Part shown: in pieces, positions 7,301 to 9,600 of the stretch
How the letters are laid out: each line of letters opens with the position of its first letter
Numbering within the stretch: the first letter of the stretch is position 1
DNA from: Bryobacteraceae bacterium
GTDB taxonomy: Bacteria; Acidobacteriota; Terriglobia; Bryobacterales; Bryobacteraceae
DNA length: 9,600 bases
Reading direction: 5' to 3'
NCBI GenBank assembly: GCA_025350445.1
Contig: JANXXV010000481.1
Location: 1 to 9,600, forward strand
Notes under the pieces: generated by a model
The model's database searches: none
What the model was told of the DNA's origin: nothing
What the model saw: only the letters and a program-made list of their open reading frames with translations
Made by a program: the position numbers and the translations under genes

Positions 7301-7893
7301 GAGACCATGACGGGGACTTTGTAGCCGATTTCGCGTTCTACCTTTTGGATTGCCAGCAGAGCGGCTTTTACGTTTCTGGTGTCCTGTTGGGTTTCTACTA
7401 ATAAGATATCGGCGCCGCCTTCTACCAGGGATTTCGCCTGTTGATAGAAGTTCTCCACCAGTTCGGTGAAGGTGATGCCGCCGGTTACGGTGATGGCCTT
7501 GGTGGTGGGGCCGATGGAGCCTGCTACGAAACGAAGCCGATCTGGCGTGGAGAGTTCGGCTGCGGCCTCCCGCGCCAGGCGTGCTGAAGCGAAGTTTAGC
7601 TGGTGCGAGTGGTCCTGGAGGTCGTATTCGGCCAGCACTACCTTGGTCCCGCCGAAGCTGTTGGTTTCGACTATGTCCGCGCCGGCTTCAAAGTAGGCTT
7701 TGTGGACGCCTTTCACTATGTCTGGACGTGTTACGACGAGGTTTTCATTGCAGCCTTCGAGGACGGGGCCCCCGAAGTCTTCCGCGGTGAGGTTGGCCTG
7801 CTGCAGCATGGTCCCCATGGCGCCATCGATTACGAGGATGCGGGTGTTGAGGGCGTCGTAAAGGGCTTGTTGCCGGAGCTTATGGTCTTCCAT
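4342..7893 (-). CDS. metH: Cobalamin-dependent methionine synthase MetH
   Basis: A 1183-aa cytoplasmic enzyme that methylates homocysteine with 5-methyltetrahydrofolate through methylcobalamin. All modules are present in order. The homocysteine-binding barrel (about 10-315) has zinc ligands Cys232 (LNCGTGP) and Cys295-Cys296 (GGCCGTTPAHI). The pterin-binding barrel (about 342-600) includes VGERTNVIGS. The cobalamin cap helices (about 655-742) are followed by the Rossmann B12 domain (about 745-870), with GDVHDIGKN giving His757 as the lower cobalt ligand. The AdoMet reactivation domain (about 905-1183) carries RYSFGYPACPNL at 1117-1128. Length is close to the E. coli enzyme (1227 aa) and no frameshift or missing residue is seen. 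The ATG at 7893 begins MEDHKLRQQALYDALNTRILVIDG in a typical position; only a weak GGAT-like element precedes it. The 5' region lacks a recognisable B12 or SAM riboswitch. Confidence 0.98.
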   Translation of the reverse strand: MEDHKLRQQALYDALNTRILVIDGAMGTMLQQANLTAEDFGGPVLEGCNENLVVTRPDIVKGVHKAYFEAGADIVETNSFGGTKVVLAEYDLQDHSHQLNFASARLAREAAAELSTPDRLRFVAGSIGPTTKAITVTGGITFTELVENFYQQAKSLVEGGADILLVETQQDTRNVKAALLAIQKVEREIGYKVPVMVSGTIEPMGTMLGGQTADSFCASVSHADLLSIGLNCGTGPEFMTDHLRTIHEMASTRISCYPNAGLPNEDLRYDETPGSVAAQLAKFVDHGWLNFVGGCCGTTPAHITAIAGAVNGRKPRPAPPSRHRSYYSGIDLVEADETTRPLIVGERTNVIGSRLFKNMIAEEKWEEATDIARRQVRNGAHIVDVCLQSTDREEMDDIPHFYEKLIRKVHAPVMIDTTDPKAIELALTYCQGKSIINSVNLEDGEEKFERICPMAKAFGAALVVGCIDEDKLQAQAFTRERKLSVAQRSVEILTAKFGIAPEDIILDPLVFPCATGDENYIGGAVETIESLRLIKSQIPYVKTVLGVSNISFGLPASAREVVNSVFLYYCTKAGLDLAIVNAEKLERFASIPPHERLLAENLLFNTPPKEGGLSAIPQDWREQSKEARAKVNQFHIAAIAEHFRGATAKVKEKQADLPLDQRLANYIIEGTKDGLIPDLELKRGEGANPLDIINGPLMTGMAEVGRLFNANELIVAEVLQSAEAMKAAVNHLENFMEKADTASRGKIILATVKGDVHDIGKNLVEIILSNNGYEVINLGIKVAPDVLVRAFHDHTPHAIGLSGLLVKSAQQMVITANDLKEAGINVPLLVGGAALSEKYTNTKIGPSYTSPTFYAKDAMTGLRLLNEIMDPATREESLRKHTFTEFVEAVDHLADERIPVSQTRSVKVSTKVPIPPVPYLDRKVRDVPQLTEVWSYINPNMLYGHHLGLKGGFEKRIAERDGKALDLFHQVEAVKEESKKFMKVRAVWQFFEAERDGNAIHLFAPGAKEPIHTFQFGRQARVEGLCLSDYIMEPSGGKRDHMAMFVVTAGEGVRGKYEEAKNAGEFFKAHAVQAVAIETAEATAEWLHRRIREDWGFPDPATMTMQERFTSRYRGNRYSFGYPACPNLDDQVGLFQLLRPEEIGVELTEGMMMEPEASVSALVFHHPDCVYFTAGEAAELVTT

Positions 7894-8086
7894 TGAATAT
7901 CCGATTTTAACATTGGGGCTTCCGGGGATTCAGGGGCGGGTTGCTCTGAGAAGACCATATGGCCACGATGAATGGGATGAATCGGATGAGCGGTGTCGTG
8001 GCGATGGATTGCTTTTGCGAAACGGAGCCGGTTGGTTGGTTTTGGTGGCGCTCGGATTGGAGTCTGCGGAGTTCGGTGATCGCCTT
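7894..8086. other. metH upstream region
   Basis: This non-coding stretch runs between the metH start and a possible small ORF. It contains a three-copy 9-nt direct repeat (separate entry) and the AT-rich TTAAAA about 15-20 nt before the metH ATG on the minus strand. An out-of-frame ATG at 7913 (minus strand) opens a frame overlapping metH; it has no coding character. No riboswitch-like conserved core was recognised by eye. Confidence 0.4.
7967..7993. repeat. Three-copy 9-nt direct repeat upstream of metH
   Basis: Three adjacent 9-nt units read on the plus strand: GATGAATGG (7967-7975), GATGAATCG (7976-7984) and GATGAGCGG (7985-7993). The first seven bases are identical in units 1 and 2, and five or more are shared by unit 3. 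The array lies 74-100 bp before the metH ATG. It could be a regulator binding array or chance micro-repetition in intergenic DNA. Confidence 0.6.
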
Positions 8087-8257
8087 TTAGTAAGAGGTTT
8101 CGATGGCGGTTTCGTGGCGGCGCAGATTGTCGAAGGCTTTGGAACTGGCGTGGAAGGCGGCAGCGGTTGCTACGCCGGGGCCGGTTGGAAGCATTTCGAT
8201 GCGTCCACCTTGTACGGCTTTCGAGCTGGAAAAGCTGAGAGTGGATGGGCTTACCAT
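8087..8257 (-). CDS. Possible 56-aa small protein (unrecognised)
   Basis: A minus-strand frame from ATG 8257-8255 to TAA 8089-8087 encodes 56 residues, starting MVSPSTLSFSSSKAVQGG and ending HETAIETSY. Its reading frame has purine-rich first positions and strongly C-rich third positions. The amino-acid mix is ordinary (no excess of Arg/Pro/Cys), unlike the other frames over the same DNA, which look like noise. Against it: no good Shine-Dalgarno (only TTTGGA right next to the ATG), no recognised domain, and short length. The frame is open upstream to a stop near 8303. It lies upstream of metH in the same direction, 193 bp away, and is divergent from the DinB gene. It could also be a remnant of a larger gene. 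Confidence 0.3.
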   Translation of the reverse strand: MVSPSTLSFSSSKAVQGGRIEMLPTGPGVATAAAFHASSKAFDNLRRHETAIETSY

Positions 8258-8425
8258 TTCCAAAGCGCGGGAACATGCTGGTGCGGTTCGGGAAACGTCT
8301 TACCGGGGCGCGGGCCATGGCGAAAATGACTGGCGCGCCGTTTGCCGATGAGGGCCGAACGGGGTTGGTCTATGACGCCGGGACCGCAATCCATATCAAG
8401 AGCGGGGTGAGATACTACGGTCGAG
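8258..8425. other. Intergenic region 5' of the DinB-family gene
   Basis: This 168-bp stretch lies between the possible small minus-strand ORF and the DinB start. Several frames are open on both strands but none gives a protein-like sequence. A purine-rich GAGCGGGGTGAG (8400-8411) precedes the DinB ATG by about 14 nt, too far for an ideal ribosome-binding site. Any promoters for the DinB gene and for the minus-strand transcript would be expected here, but no confident hexamer pair was found. Confidence 0.35.
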
Positions 8426-8863
8426 ATGAAACAACTTTCCGAACAGTTAGTGAACGCGATTGTGGCGGCGGATTTACGGTTGCGGAATATCGAAGACTCC
8501 GAGGCCGCGCTTAAGACGGCGCCTGAGGTTTGGTCTAAGAAAGAGTTGTTGGGGCATCTGATCGATTCGGCGTCGAACAATCATCAGCGGTTTGTGCGGC
8601 TGCAACTGGCGGACGATTTACGGTTGCCGAAGTATGAGCAGGAAGGCTGGGTGCGGGTGCAGGGTTATCAAGCCGCTGACTGGGTTTCGCTGGTTGCACT
8701 TTGGCGGGCTTACAATCTGCATCTGGCACGGTTGATTCGCGATGCCGCGCCGGATGCGCTGCAACACACTTGCCGGGTGGGCGATGGCGATACGGTGACG
8801 CTCCAGTTCTTGATGGAGGACTACCTGGTCCACCTGGAGCATCATTTGTTGCAACTGCTATAG
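8426..8863 (+). CDS. DinB-family (DinB_2-like) putative metal-dependent protein
   Basis: A 145-aa soluble four-helix-bundle protein of the DinB/YfiT superfamily. The pattern WSKKELLGHLIDSASNNHQRF places one putative metal ligand at His44. The C-terminal HLEHH (136-140) supplies the HxxxH pair (His136, His140) typical of the family triad. Members include thiol transferases and many proteins of unknown role; the name comes from DNA-damage-inducible B. subtilis DinB and does not imply a repair function. The substrate cannot be told. Length fits a single-domain member. An in-frame stop at 8408-8410 makes ATG 8426 the only start; the Shine-Dalgarno is weak. The gene converges with the response regulator and overlaps it by 6 bp at the stop codons. 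Confidence 0.85.
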   Translation: MKQLSEQLVNAIVAADLRLRNIEDSEAALKTAPEVWSKKELLGHLIDSASNNHQRFVRLQLADDLRLPKYEQEGWVRVQGYQAADWVSLVALWRAYNLHLARLIRDAAPDALQHTCRVGDGDTVTLQFLMEDYLVHLEHHLLQLL

Positions 8864-9580
8864 GGCGACTGCGACCGGTTCCTGATCGGCGAGGGCGACG
8901 TCACCCTCGTTGAAGCTGTAACCGAAACCGCGGACGGACCGAATTAGCGACGGGTTGGTAGGGTCGCTTTCCGTTTTCTGGCGCAGGCGGAGAATGTAGA
9001 CGTCGACGGTGCGGTCGGTTACCGCGCGATCATGGCCCCAAACTGCGTCGAGGAGCTGCTCGCGGCTGAAGACTACACCCGGGCGGCTCATCAGAAATTC
9101 GAGTAGGCGGAATTCGGTGGCGGTTAGCGCTAGCACTGCGCCGTTCAATTTTACGCGGCAACTGGTGCGGTCGAGTTCCAGGCCGCCGGATTTTAGTACG
9201 CGGGTGGGAGCTACCTGGCCGCGGAATTGGATTTTGATGCGGGCGATCAGTTCGCGGATGAAGAATGGCTTGACGATGTAGTCGTTTGCGCCCAGTTCGA
9301 GGCCTACGATGCGATCGGTTTCCGAGGCACGCGCGGTTAAGAAGATGACCGGGAGATGCGCCAGTTCGGGATGGCTGCGGATTCCTTTGCAGATGTCGAG
9401 GCCGTCCGAATCAGGGAGCATGATGTCGAGCAGGATCAGATCGGGGCGTTCCCGGCGGCAGAGTTCGATGGCGCCCTTTCCGGTTTGGGAGCCGACCAGC
9501 ATGAAGCCTTCCTTTTCCAGGTTGTACTTCAACAGCGCGTATAAGTCCGAGTCGTCTTCAATTAACGCGATTTTCTTCAT
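8858..9580 (-). CDS. PhoB/OmpR-family two-component response regulator
   Basis: A 240-aa cytoplasmic transcription factor. The receiver domain (about 2-118) has the acidic pair Asp9-Asp10, phospho-acceptor Asp52 (LLDIMLPD), the switch Thr82 (FLTA) and Lys104 (IVKPF), so it should be phosphorylatable. The C-terminal winged-helix domain (about 128-225) has GLELDRTSCRV, LTATEFRLLEFLM, REQLLDAVWG and the recognition helix around RTVDVYILRLRQK, ending RSVRGFGYSF, as in PhoB. The last ~15 residues are a short acidic/hydrophobic tail. The target regulon is unknown; a phosphate-response role is possible but not shown. No histidine kinase gene follows it (the next gene converges), so a partner would have to lie beyond the right edge or elsewhere. 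The start ATG at 9580 has no strong Shine-Dalgarno in the 20 bases available. Confidence 0.93.
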   Translation of the reverse strand: MKKIALIEDDSDLYALLKYNLEKEGFMLVGSQTGKGAIELCRRERPDLILLDIMLPDSDGLDICKGIRSHPELAHLPVIFLTARASETDRIVGLELGANDYIVKPFFIRELIARIKIQFRGQVAPTRVLKSGGLELDRTSCRVKLNGAVLALTATEFRLLEFLMSRPGVVFSREQLLDAVWGHDRAVTDRTVDVYILRLRQKTESDPTNPSLIRSVRGFGYSFNEGDVALADQEPVAVAL

Positions 9581-9600
9581 AATCTGAAGGTAGCTGTCTT

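Noticed and set aside
6664..7401. 245-aa plus-strand ORF antisense to metH
   Set aside because: It lies wholly opposite the homocysteine and pterin domains of MetH and is Gly/Val/Arg rich with no family resemblance.
7894..8086. Cobalamin or SAM riboswitch upstream of metH
   Set aside because: Looked for because metH genes can be so controlled. No recognisable B12-box or SAM-type conserved core was found by eye; a covariance-model search (Infernal against Rfam) would decide.
7830..8318. 162-aa minus-strand ORF overlapping the metH start
   Set aside because: Low-complexity Arg/Pro/His composition and a 64-bp overlap with the well-supported metH start; it is another frame over non-coding DNA.
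7913..8329. 138-aa plus-strand ORF in the metH-DinB gap
   Set aside because: Gly-rich with no motif and no ribosome-binding site; it looks like chance openness in GC-rich sequence.

Overview
The window looks like a chromosomal segment of an Acidobacteriota genome, most likely of the Solibacter/Bryobacter type. This is inferred from the GC-rich coding bias, the truncated DUF5117-type secreted metalloprotease at the left edge, the secreted DUF5060/DUF4038 glycoside-hydrolase-like protein, and the style of the response regulator and DinB genes. No rRNA, tRNA, CRISPR array, transposase or integrase was found, and the taxonomic call is not proven by the sequence alone.

Left part (1-2600): a minus-strand secreted metalloprotease start (only the first ~72 residues are present) diverges across a 35-bp gap from a plus-strand pair. 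The first of the pair is a secreted DUF5060/apiosidase-like protein of 561 aa. The second is tsaB, needed for the universal t6A37 tRNA modification. Their stop and start codons overlap (TGATG), so tsaB is probably translationally coupled to a glycan-degradation-like gene. A GC-rich hairpin follows tsaB.

Middle (2600-4341): two minus-strand genes of less usual type sit between the two housekeeping genes tsaB and metH. The upstream one (227 aa) carries an RNxxxH motif typical of HEPN ribonucleases. The downstream one (186-187 aa) has a GxGSL motif and a Glu-Gly motif that fit the gamma-glutamylcyclotransferase/ChaC-like fold. They may form a small accessory module such as toxin/modifier or defence. 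That function is inference only. A 310-bp stretch with no convincing gene separates them from metH.

Right part (4342-9600): a complete cobalamin-dependent methionine synthase (metH, minus strand, 1183 aa, all four modules) takes up over a third of the window. Its 0.5-kb upstream region holds a three-copy 9-nt direct repeat and a possible 56-aa minus-strand ORF. Next come a plus-strand DinB-family metal-binding protein and a minus-strand PhoB-type response regulator. These two genes converge and share a palindromic CTATAG that encodes Leu-stop on both strands. Most of the window is core metabolism and regulation. The 2716-4031 gene pair is the part most likely to hold something not well described.
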